Position numbers and translations under genes: made by a program. A DNA stretch of 64,000 nucleotides from Planctomycetota bacterium (GTDB lineage: Bacteria; Planctomycetota; Planctomycetia; Pirellulales; Lacipirellulaceae): NCBI GenBank assembly GCA_024278955.1, contig JAJRSE010000059.1, positions 1 through 64,000 on the forward strand, written 5' to 3'. Numbering within the stretch: the stretch's first letter is position 1; every line of letters begins with the position of its first letter. The notes below the pieces were generated by a model. That model was given only the letters and a program-made list of their open reading frames with translations. It did no database searches and was not told where the DNA came from. Below, piece by piece: positions 7,320 through 15,788 of the stretch.

Positions 7320-8561
7320 GTGAGCGAAATTGAATCACAATACGACTGCATCGTAATGGGCGGAGGTCCCGCAGGATCGACTGTTGCAACCCTAGTTGCT
7401 CGCGCAGGCATAAAGACGCTGCTTGTCGAGCGAGAGAAGTTGCCCCGCCCGTCGGTTGGCGAATCGCTGATGCCTGAAACTTATTGGATATTTCAGCGAT
7501 TGGGCGTCCTCGACAAGCTCAAGGCAAGCTCCTATTCACAAAAAGTCGGGGTCCAGTTCGTTAACCGTACCGGCAAAGAATCGGCTCCGTTTTTCTTTAG
7601 CAGCCACGACTCTCGGGAATGCAGCCAAACGTGGCATGTCGAACGCGGCCCATTCGACAAAATGCTTTGGGACAACGCTGCAACCGCTAGCGCCGCTTGC
7701 CACGACACAACCCGAGTGCTTGACGTGCTATTCCAAGGCGACCAGGCCAAGGGAGTTCGACTTCAGCCGGCCACAGGCCCCGCGATCGAGGTTGCCGCCA
7801 CCGTAGTCGTCGACGCCACCGGAAGGCAAGCCATCCTGGGTTCTAAGCTCGGTCTGCGCCGAGTCGATCCTGAGCTGCGAAAGGCCGCCATCTGGGGCCA
7901 CTTCCGCGGAGGGCATCGCGACGAACAGGGAGGTGGTGTAAAAACGGTGATCTTACAGACTCGCGAAAATCGAAGCTGGTTTTGGTACATTCCGCAAGCC
8001 AACGATCTGGTGAGTGTCGGAGTCGTAGGCGACGCTGATTATTTGCTCAAAGGCCGCGGCAAACCTGACGACGTTTTTCAGGAAGAGCTGAAGAAGTGCG
8101 AGCGGCTAGCCAAGTGGCTTGCCGGCGCCGAATCGGCAGACCCGTTGCGCGTTGACAAAGAATTTTCCTATTCAACCGAACGTGCCGCCGGAGATGGCTG
8201 GCTGCTAGTCGGCGACGCTTGGGGATTTATCGACCCCGTCTACTCCTCGGGCGTCTATTTTGCTTTGAAGTCCGCCGAGTTGGCTGCAGACAGCATCATC
8301 GAGGGCTTACCGAAAGGCGACGTTTCGGCAAAAGCCCTTGGACGCTGGCTCCCCGAATTTACTCAACGTGCTGGACTTCTACGCAAGCTGGTCAACGCAT
8401 TTTACTCTGGAGATTTTCGCGTAGGGCAGTTTATTGCCGAATATCCACAGCATCGCAAAGAACTTGTGGACTTGCTTATTGGCCGAATTTTCGAGGGGAG
8501 CAAGGGGCAGATTTTTGAGGATTTGGAGCCATGGCTCGCAGCAAGAAAAGAAATCCTCTGA
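7320..8561 (+). CDS. FAD-dependent halogenase-like / geranylgeranyl-reductase-like oxidoreductase
   Basis: 413 residues with a GTG start. The N-terminal GGGPAGSTVATLVARAG dinucleotide motif binds FAD. SVGESLMPETYWIF follows, and the second FAD motif LVGDAWGFIDPVYSSG is near residue 300. SWFWYIP near residue 220 fits the WxWxIP signature of flavin-dependent halogenases, and a Lys in SYSQKVGVQF lies where variant-A halogenases carry a conserved Lys. Close relatives are often annotated either tryptophan halogenase or geranylgeranyl reductase. It could halogenate or reduce a terpenoid or phenolic product of this locus; sequence alone does not decide. The downstream gene overlaps it. Confidence 0.75.
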   Translation: MSEIESQYDCIVMGGGPAGSTVATLVARAGIKTLLVEREKLPRPSVGESLMPETYWIFQRLGVLDKLKASSYSQKVGVQFVNRTGKESAPFFFSSHDSRECSQTWHVERGPFDKMLWDNAATASAACHDTTRVLDVLFQGDQAKGVRLQPATGPAIEVAATVVVDATGRQAILGSKLGLRRVDPELRKAAIWGHFRGGHRDEQGGGVKTVILQTRENRSWFWYIPQANDLVSVGVVGDADYLLKGRGKPDDVFQEELKKCERLAKWLAGAESADPLRVDKEFSYSTERAAGDGWLLVGDAWGFIDPVYSSGVYFALKSAELAADSIIEGLPKGDVSAKALGRWLPEFTQRAGLLRKLVNAFYSGDFRVGQFIAEYPQHRKELVDLLIGRIFEGSKGQIFEDLEPWLAARKEIL

Positions 8562-8854
8562 TGGACGAAAAACCTATCCGCGAGCTACGAAACCTTGGCC
8601 CGGCGTGCGAACGAGATCTCAACGCGGTCGGCATCTACACATTGGCCGATATCAAACAGCATGGCATCGAAGGAACTTTTCTGCAAATGATGCAAGGTCG
8701 AAGGAATCGCAATAAGGGTGGCAAGTGTTTCAATGCGGCCTATCTTTACGCTCTTTACGGCGCTGTCCACGATTTGGATTGGCGCAAAATACCTGAAGCG
8801 AAGAAAAACCAGTTCAAAAAGCTGACCACGCAGCTGCGAAGTGAGTTTTCGTAG
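8531..8854 (+). CDS. TfoX C-terminal-like helix-hairpin-helix protein
   Basis: 107 residues from ATG 8531, overlapping the flavoprotein by 31 bp. An alternative ATG at 8561 forms a TGATG coupling and gives 97 residues. The core (IRELRNLGPACERDLNAVGI) is the helix-hairpin-helix pattern of the TfoX C-terminal domain, a DNA-binding-like fold often found alone. YAL.GAVHDLDW is typical of the same domain. The fusion-like overlap suggests co-translation, but no link to terpenoid chemistry is evident. Confidence 0.7.
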   Translation: MARSKKRNPLMDEKPIRELRNLGPACERDLNAVGIYTLADIKQHGIEGTFLQMMQGRRNRNKGGKCFNAAYLYALYGAVHDLDWRKIPEAKKNQFKKLTTQLRSEFS

Positions 8855-8879
8855 AATTGCCAGGTGTTTTGGCACCTTG

Positions 8880-11800
8880 TTACTGATGAGCTGCAAATTT
8901 TGGGTCGTCAATGCCCAAGCGTAGTTTCCACTCTTGTACGGCACAATAAAGCGTAGGAACAAGAAACATGCTCATGATGACGATGGTCATTCCGCCGAAG
9001 CTGGGGATGGCCATGGGGACCATGATGTCTGAGCCCCGCCCGTTCGAGGTGAGTATCGGAATGAGCGCCAAAATTGTTGTTGCAGAGGTCATCAAGCAAG
9101 GTCGGCATCGGCGTTTTCCTGCTTCCACCGTGGCTGCCCGTGCTTCTTGAACAGTTTTGATATCTCGGCGGCGAAAGCTCTGGTCTAAATAAGTGGCAAT
9201 CACCACACCATCGTCTGAGGCGATGCCAAAAAGAGCCAAAAATCCGACCCATACGGCAATACTCAGATTGATAGGATGAATTTGAAAGAACGCTTGCATG
9301 TCGGTGCCGAATAACGAAAAATTAAGGAACCATGGCTGCGAGTAAAACCAAAGCATCACGAACCCGCCCGACCAGGCGACAAGAATCCCGCTGAAAACAA
9401 GCGATGTTGTGACTACCGAGCCAAACTGAAAATACAAGATCAAGAAGATGGCAAAGAGGGCTACGGGCAAAACGACCATGAGCGTTTTTTGCGATCGGAT
9501 CTGGTTTTCGTAGTTTCCAGCGAAGACATAGCTGATACCCGCGGGCAAAATAAACTCGCCACTTCCGATCTTCTCTTCGAGGAAACGCTGGCAGTCCTCG
9601 ACCACATCGACCTCGGCGTTGCCTGCTTTCATATCGAAGAGCACGTAACCGACCAAGAAGGTGTCTTCGCTTTTCACCACCTGCGGGCCGCGAACGTAGT
9701 TGATGTGTGCGACTTGGGAGAGCGGGACGTGAGCGCCATCTCGCGTAGGAACCAGGATATTTTCGATCGGTTCGATCTCGTTGCGAAGCTCACGAAGATA
9801 GCGTACGCGAACCGGGAATCGCTCTCGACCTTCGACGGTTGTCGTGATTCGTCGACCTCCGATTGCTACTTCGACAACATCTTGGACGTCGCGAACGGTC
9901 AGTCCGTACCGGGCAATCCGCTCGCGGTCGAACTCGATTTCGAGGTACGGTTTGCCAACGATTCGATCTGCGATTGTGGCAGAGGCTTCGACACTGGGGA
10001 CTTGTTTCAAGAAGGTTTCGATTTCAAGACAGACACGCTCGATCGACTCCAAGTCGGGCCCTTTTACTTTCACCCCCATCGGGGCGCGCATGCCGCTTTG
10101 GAGCATGACAATTCTCGCGGCGATTGGTTGCAGTTTGGGAGCCGAGGTGGTGCCTGGCACTTTTGCAGCTTCGGTGATCTCCTTCCAGATATCGTCAGTC
10201 GTTCGGATGTGGTCTCTCCACTGTCGGAACGGTCGGCCCTTTGGATCGGGAATGAGATCTCCCTGCTCATCGCGGGAAAATTCTTTCTTGTCTTTCAGAT
10301 AACGAAACTTGATCCGATGGCCATCTTTGTTGGTCACATATTCCGAACGATAGTTGATGACTGTTTCGATCATTGAGACCGGAGCGGGATCGAGCGGGCT
10401 CTCGACACGGCCCAATTTCCCTACTACCAACTCGACTTCGGGAATTCCCATCAGCGCCTTGTCTTGCAGCTGCAGGACGTCCATCACTTCGCCAATCGAA
10501 GCATGGGGCATCGTGGTTGGCATGTAAAGGTACGACCCCTCGTCGAGCGGCGGCATGAACTCTTTTCCTAGGCCGGGAAAGAGGCTGGCGGTCGACTGCC
10601 ATGCGGCGGTGCTGCGGGCCGGTTTGGCCAGTGGTCCAAGCAGGGTCCCAAAAATATTGTCGAACCCCAGCCAGACACATCCGCCTAGCATAACGATGAG
10701 CATCGGAAACGAGAGAAACAGTAGCTTGTTCGCCAAGCACCACCGCAAGATCGGCGCGTACAAGTAACGCTCGAACAGTAAGAAAAACGACAGCAGCCCG
10801 CCGAGCAGCAGGACGACAAAGCCGAGATTGTCGATCATGCCTTTTTCTGGCCCTAGCGGCAGCCAGTGCTCGGTCAACATCGTTCCAACCAACACGATGG
10901 CCGCACCGCTGGCAACAAGAGGTGTGAAGCGGCGAATGCGAGCAGGAAGACTTTCTTCGGCAAGATAGTAGACTCCTAGGGCGACGGCGATCGCGCCTAC
11001 CCACCACGAAACCCAAACGCTTGCCATCAAGCCAATCGCTACGAGCATGGTTAGCAGTGCGCGACGAAACCGCTTACCGATATTGGCGGTAAATAGTAAG
11101 TGGGCCGCGGGTGGGATGATTGTTAACGCAACAATCACCGAAGCCAATAGTGCAAAAGTCTTGGTAAAGGCAAGCGGCTTGAACAATTTTCCTTCGGCGC
11201 CGATCATCGTAAACACCGGCAGAAAGCTGATGATCGTGGTCGAAACGGCGGTAAGCACCGCTCCGCCGACTTCCCTCGACGCGCGGAAAATGACCTCCTT
11301 ACGGTCTTCCTCCGGGCTTGCCTCGTCTAGGTGTTTCAGAATGTTCTCGCAAAGAATAATGCCCATGTCGACCATCGTGCCGATGGCAATTGCAATGCCA
11401 GAGAGGGCGACGATATTGGCGTCGACGCCAAACGTTTTCATGCCGATAAAGCACATCAGCACGGCCAGCGGCAGCAGCATGCTGATGAGAATCGAACTGC
11501 GCAGGTGCAGCACAAAGACGAGGATTACGATCACCGTCACCAAAATTTCTTCGATGAGTGCCGTGTTGAGTGTGCCAAGCGTTTCGTAAATCAGCCCAGT
11601 TCGGTCGTAAAAGGGGACGACTGTCACTTGACTGGTAGTCGCCCATGCGGGCCAATCTTCGCGTGGCGTATTGCGCAGATGTTTTACCCAGGCATCATGG
11701 TTTGGCTCGGCGGACAAAAACCCTTCAAAATTGTGTTTGGTGGCGTAGGCAATGACCTCCGGGCGACTGACCTGCTTGTAATCGAGCACGACTTTGGTGG

Positions 11801-12845
11801 CCAAGCCGGGAGCGAATTCGTCGATCTTTTTCTTGATGTTCTTGATCGATTCCAGCGGGTTGAAACCGTAGCGCACCACGACGACGCCACCAACCGCCTC
11901 GGCGCCACCTTTGTCCAGTGCGCCACGACGAATAGCAGGCCCAAGCGTTACGTTGGCCACATCTTTGATCGTGATTGGCACGTTATCGTTGACTGCAACG
12001 ACACTCTGCTGGATGTCCTCAACTTTTTCGATAAATCCGAGCCCGCGAATAAAATACTCGGCCTTGTTGATTTCGATACTTCGGGCACCGACGTCGATGT
12101 TCGAATTGCGAACAGCCAAGAAAATGTCTTGTAGGTCGACACGGGCAGCTCGCATGGCATCGGGGTCGACATCGATTTGGTATTCTTGGACGAACCCGCC
12201 AATCGAAGCGACTTCGCTGATGCCCTCAGCTGCCAGCAGATAGTAGCGAACGTACCAGTCTTGTATGGTTCGCAGCTCGTGCAGATCCCACCCGCCGACC
12301 GGGTTCCCATCGGGGTCGCGGCCTTCGAGCGTGTACCAGTAGATTTGGCCCAGGGGCGTGGAGTCGGGGCCCAAGGCCGGTTGCACCCCGTCGGGCAACG
12401 TCCCGGCAGAGAGGCTGTTTAGTTTTTCAAGCACACGGGTGCGTGACCAGTAAAACTCGATATCCTCGTTGAAAATAACGTAGATTGACGAGAAACCAAA
12501 AGACGAATAGCTGCGAATCGTTTTGACTCCCGGCACTCCTAGCAACGCGACGGTGAGCGGGTAGCTGATTTGGTCTTCGACATCCTCCGGCGAGCGTCCC
12601 ATCCATTCTGAAAAGATAATTTGCTGGTTTTCGCCGATGTCGGGAATGGCATCGGTCGGCACAGGGCTGCGTGGCAAAGGCCCCAGTTGCCAATCGAACG
12701 GAGCGACCATCGCGCCCCAGACCACGATCACAGCACACAGCAGCGCAACAACCAATTTGTTGTCCAAACTAAATCGCATGATTTTGTCGAGCAGGGACAA
12801 CCGGTCGTCGGGCGGTAAGTTTGCAGCGTCTGGAGTGTCAGTCAT
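8880..12845 (-). CDS. CusA/CzcA-type heavy-metal RND efflux pump, unusually long
   Basis: 1321 residues. Standard features are an N-terminal helix followed by a periplasmic porter domain, and the fourth transmembrane segment GTMVDMGIILCENILKH with the Asp and Glu of the proton relay in metal pumps. The C-terminal membrane bundle includes GIASDDGVVIATYLDQ. Family members are usually near 1040 residues. Here roughly residues 570-710 add several hydrophobic segments between the two membrane bundles, and there are extra loops before the second porter half (EVELVVGKLGRVESPLDPAPVSMIETVINYR). It exports Cu, Ag, Zn, Co or Cd ions by proton antiport with the adaptor whose gene overlaps by 8 bp. No outer-membrane factor gene is nearby. 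Confidence 0.9.
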   Translation of the reverse strand: MTDTPDAANLPPDDRLSLLDKIMRFSLDNKLVVALLCAVIVVWGAMVAPFDWQLGPLPRSPVPTDAIPDIGENQQIIFSEWMGRSPEDVEDQISYPLTVALLGVPGVKTIRSYSSFGFSSIYVIFNEDIEFYWSRTRVLEKLNSLSAGTLPDGVQPALGPDSTPLGQIYWYTLEGRDPDGNPVGGWDLHELRTIQDWYVRYYLLAAEGISEVASIGGFVQEYQIDVDPDAMRAARVDLQDIFLAVRNSNIDVGARSIEINKAEYFIRGLGFIEKVEDIQQSVVAVNDNVPITIKDVANVTLGPAIRRGALDKGGAEAVGGVVVVRYGFNPLESIKNIKKKIDEFAPGLATKVVLDYKQVSRPEVIAYATKHNFEGFLSAEPNHDAWVKHLRNTPREDWPAWATTSQVTVVPFYDRTGLIYETLGTLNTALIEEILVTVIVILVFVLHLRSSILISMLLPLAVLMCFIGMKTFGVDANIVALSGIAIAIGTMVDMGIILCENILKHLDEASPEEDRKEVIFRASREVGGAVLTAVSTTIISFLPVFTMIGAEGKLFKPLAFTKTFALLASVIVALTIIPPAAHLLFTANIGKRFRRALLTMLVAIGLMASVWVSWWVGAIAVALGVYYLAEESLPARIRRFTPLVASGAAIVLVGTMLTEHWLPLGPEKGMIDNLGFVVLLLGGLLSFFLLFERYLYAPILRWCLANKLLFLSFPMLIVMLGGCVWLGFDNIFGTLLGPLAKPARSTAAWQSTASLFPGLGKEFMPPLDEGSYLYMPTTMPHASIGEVMDVLQLQDKALMGIPEVELVVGKLGRVESPLDPAPVSMIETVINYRSEYVTNKDGHRIKFRYLKDKKEFSRDEQGDLIPDPKGRPFRQWRDHIRTTDDIWKEITEAAKVPGTTSAPKLQPIAARIVMLQSGMRAPMGVKVKGPDLESIERVCLEIETFLKQVPSVEASATIADRIVGKPYLEIEFDRERIARYGLTVRDVQDVVEVAIGGRRITTTVEGRERFPVRVRYLRELRNEIEPIENILVPTRDGAHVPLSQVAHINYVRGPQVVKSEDTFLVGYVLFDMKAGNAEVDVVEDCQRFLEEKIGSGEFILPAGISYVFAGNYENQIRSQKTLMVVLPVALFAIFLILYFQFGSVVTTSLVFSGILVAWSGGFVMLWFYSQPWFLNFSLFGTDMQAFFQIHPINLSIAVWVGFLALFGIASDDGVVIATYLDQSFRRRDIKTVQEARAATVEAGKRRCRPCLMTSATTILALIPILTSNGRGSDIMVPMAIPSFGGMTIVIMSMFLVPTLYCAVQEWKLRLGIDDPKFAAHQ

Positions 12846-15576
12846 GTTGCGAATGTCCCTCGTGAGCTTTCATGCCGCTCGCCTGCGGTGCCGCAGGGAA
12901 AATCAGCTCTACTCGGTCCGAGCACTCTAGCATGGCCGATCCATAGTATGGGTTCTTGGTTTGATCAAAGTTCTGAAACCAAATCGCCCCCTGTCCTTCG
13001 AGTGCCATCGGGCAATGTAATTCATAAACCTTGCCAAGCTGGTCGGAACCAAAGGATTTTATCAGGACACCGATCTCGTCCGAAAAAGCGGCAAAGGCAA
13101 CACGCATCGCTTCAAGGTCGGGTGCCGTCTGCATGGTGTCGAGCAATTTCGTCATTGTCGACTGTTCTTTGTTCCAGGCAGCTCGTTCCTGATCGGATAG
13201 CGTTTGAGCATTAACAGCCGCGTAGGTTTTTTGAAAAGCCGCAACCGCTTTCGTGGCCTGAGCAAAATCGTCTTCGGCCAATGCGCGATGCAGTGGCAAG
13301 TATCCCAGCCAAATGTTTGCCAAAATGCTTTGCAACTCTGCGCCGACGGCGATACGCTCGACCGCACGCGGCTTTTTCTTGGCGGAGATGCCCAACTTTC
13401 CTCGCATCCGGCGCATGTGGCTTTTTAGCATGACATAGATACGATCGGCATCACGCAACTGGTCGACATCGCGGCCCTCGGCCACATCATTGCCTAATAG
13501 CATGGCAAATTCCTTCCACTGCATTTTGGGCGGGCCACTCAAAAGAGTTCTATCGACTTGGTTGAGTGCTCCTCCGAGCTGCTCGAACGTGGAATTAATC
13601 TGCCGGAGATTGGCCGACTGGACAGCCCCGGTTACTTGCTCGTACGCCGTACTCAGTATTTCGATCTGTTTGAGAAACTCCGCAGGGAGCGACATGTTCA
13701 TTTTAGGACTTTCCTTATCGCCACTCTTCTTCGTGCCCCCGTTCTTTGTGATGTCGCCGCCGTGATTGTGCCCCCCCCCGCCGCCACCTTCGGGGGTCAT
13801 CATGCTCGGCTTGGCTTGAATTTGAATTTCCGAGTCGATCTTAAAGTTGCCTCTGGCCGCAACCAACTCGCCCTCGTGCAAGCCATGCTTGACGACATAG
13901 TAGTCGCCGGCCCGTGGGCCTAAAACAATTTCTCGTCCGTCAAACGACGTTTGGTTGGGTGGCGAGAAGTGCTCCTCAACGTCGTCGATCGTTTGCTGAA
14001 GGCTCGCAAATATCTGCTGAGCCTCTTCGACTTGCTGGACTCGCTGCCCGCGAAGTGCGTCTTGGCTCAGGCGATCAGCAAAATCGTTCCAGAGCTTACG
14101 GGAAAAATCGGTGGCGGGCTGATTGTACGGCCGGTCTAAAAGCCGACTGAAAGCGGCGAACGCTTCTCGGATCTTGGCCGTATTCCCCTGCTTCACCGCC
14201 TTGGCGACTGCTTGGAAAGCGGTGTCGAGACCCGTGGGAGCGGCCGGCAATTCAACGTAGACGACTGCCCGCGTACCGGTCACCAGCGCCGCCGAGTAGG
14301 GAATCACTAGCGGAGGCGCTAAATCGTCGGTGGCTACCGAAACATACCCGAGCGATTCTGCCCGCACCAGCGGCATACCACAGACATCGCACTCGCCCGG
14401 CTGGTCTTTCACTATTTCGGGATGCATCGGACTGATCCACTTGCCTGCCAAGCTGGGGTCCATCACCCGTCCTCCTAAGGCAACTTGCGGACGCACCACC
14501 GCATGAACAAACATCTGGGGTTTTAGTCGACCGTCCGGGTTGGGGACATTTACCCTTACTTTCACGGTTCGTGTTTTGTCGTTGAGCACTGGCTGTATGA
14601 AGGCAATACGTCCGTGGAATTTTTCGCCCGGATACGCTTCGGTTGTGATCGTGACTTCCTGTCCATAGCGAATCCAAGGTAAATCGGCTTCGTAAGCATC
14701 AAGATGCACCCACAACAGGCTCAAGTCGGCGACCGTGTAAATCCGTTCGCCTAACCGCACCCGCTCGCCTTCCTGTTTCAGTTTTTCGATTACCACGCCG
14801 CTCACCGGCGAATAGATCGTCAGGTGGCTCGACGGGCGGTTTTTCGCTTCAATCTGTTCGATTTGTTTCTGGGTCAGTCCGAGCAAACGCAATTTTTCGC
14901 GGGCCGATTCGACGAGGTCGATATTTCCGATTCCCCGTCGCGTAGAATTTCCGGACGCTTGGCTTGCATACTTTTTGGCTTGGAGCAATTCTTCTTGGGC
15001 GGCGTACAGCTGTTCGCTGTAGATGTAGACCATGTGGTCGCCTTGCTTGACCTCCACTCCCGTAAAGTCGACGTAGAGCTGGTCGAGCCGACCGGCAACC
15101 CAGGCGGTGATGTAGCCCAGCTTGGTTTCATCAAAATCGACTTTGCCGACCATGCGAACTTCGGTCGCCACGTATTTGCGCTCAACCGGGACCGTTTCAA
15201 TGTTCATGAGCGCCCGTGCTTCGGGGCTGATGGTCAAGGTGCGTAGTCCCCCTGTGGCTTGCGTTTGCACGGGCACCAGTTCCATGCCACAAATGGGGCA
15301 ATCACCCGGCTTGTTGCTACGGATTTGTGGATGCATGGCGCAGGTCCATGTAGTCACCTGCGATTGGCCCTCTCCCTTGCTACCCGAACCTTCGTGCCCG
15401 GCGTGCGCCGACCCTTCGCCGGTCGAATGTTGTGCCACAGCTCCATCGCTTGGCCGATCACTTTGCCAAAATAGACGGCCCAGAAAGACGCCGAAGAAAA
15501 GGATTAAGATCGCAGCGAGAAGGGGACGTTTTGCGATGTGCGACTGTGCGGCGACAAGTGCGTCGTTAAAGCTCAT
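12838..15576 (-). CDS. CusB-type adaptor with two heavy-metal-binding domains and DUF3347 regions
   Basis: 912 residues, about twice the family norm. An N-terminal membrane anchor (residues 15-35) is followed by a His-rich linker and a metal-binding module WTCAMHPQIRSNKPGDCPICG. The HlyD/CusB hairpin and barrel domains occupy about 110-370. A second metal-binding module (MHPEIVKDQPGECDVCG) follows near 390. Two DUF3347-type helical regions come after; the last ends in ELHCPMALEGQGAIWFQ, typical of that domain. The linker GGGGGGHNHGGD is encoded by a run of nine C on the + strand. It delivers periplasmic metal to the pump encoded immediately downstream. Confidence 0.88.
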   Translation of the reverse strand: MSFNDALVAAQSHIAKRPLLAAILILFFGVFLGRLFWQSDRPSDGAVAQHSTGEGSAHAGHEGSGSKGEGQSQVTTWTCAMHPQIRSNKPGDCPICGMELVPVQTQATGGLRTLTISPEARALMNIETVPVERKYVATEVRMVGKVDFDETKLGYITAWVAGRLDQLYVDFTGVEVKQGDHMVYIYSEQLYAAQEELLQAKKYASQASGNSTRRGIGNIDLVESAREKLRLLGLTQKQIEQIEAKNRPSSHLTIYSPVSGVVIEKLKQEGERVRLGERIYTVADLSLLWVHLDAYEADLPWIRYGQEVTITTEAYPGEKFHGRIAFIQPVLNDKTRTVKVRVNVPNPDGRLKPQMFVHAVVRPQVALGGRVMDPSLAGKWISPMHPEIVKDQPGECDVCGMPLVRAESLGYVSVATDDLAPPLVIPYSAALVTGTRAVVYVELPAAPTGLDTAFQAVAKAVKQGNTAKIREAFAAFSRLLDRPYNQPATDFSRKLWNDFADRLSQDALRGQRVQQVEEAQQIFASLQQTIDDVEEHFSPPNQTSFDGREIVLGPRAGDYYVVKHGLHEGELVAARGNFKIDSEIQIQAKPSMMTPEGGGGGGHNHGGDITKNGGTKKSGDKESPKMNMSLPAEFLKQIEILSTAYEQVTGAVQSANLRQINSTFEQLGGALNQVDRTLLSGPPKMQWKEFAMLLGNDVAEGRDVDQLRDADRIYVMLKSHMRRMRGKLGISAKKKPRAVERIAVGAELQSILANIWLGYLPLHRALAEDDFAQATKAVAAFQKTYAAVNAQTLSDQERAAWNKEQSTMTKLLDTMQTAPDLEAMRVAFAAFSDEIGVLIKSFGSDQLGKVYELHCPMALEGQGAIWFQNFDQTKNPYYGSAMLECSDRVELIFPAAPQASGMKAHEGHSQHD

Positions 15577-15627
15577 ATTTTAGATTCCGTCATGGTGCTC
15601 TCCATTGACAACCTCTGACTCCTGCCG

Positions 15628-15659
15628 ATTATAGGCTTCTTATTGAGAATGCAAGTCAA
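15628..15659 (-). promoter_or_regulatory. Candidate promoter of the metal efflux operon, 20-base spacer
   Basis: On the minus strand TTGACT (15654-15659) and TATAAT (15628-15633) are separated by 20 bases, about 52 bases upstream of the adaptor start. The overlong spacer is characteristic of promoters activated by MerR-family metal regulators. The spacer also contains TTCTCAATAAGAA, an imperfect inverted repeat that could be an operator. No MerR gene is in the window, so the regulator is unknown. Confidence 0.45.
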
Positions 15660-15788
15660 AATCCCCCTCAATACTCTATTGGATGCAACAAGGTGGGTGT
15701 TTCTTCAGATGCCTTCTAGGGGATCAAACAGTAAAAAAGTGAGGAAGCATTTTCCCCAAAGGTCATGTACGACATTGACCAAAGAGAT

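Noticed and set aside
9489-10376. Long plus-strand ORF of 295 codons opposite the CusA gene
   Set aside because: It lies wholly antisense to a well-conserved pump and has no family resemblance; high-GC antisense shadow.
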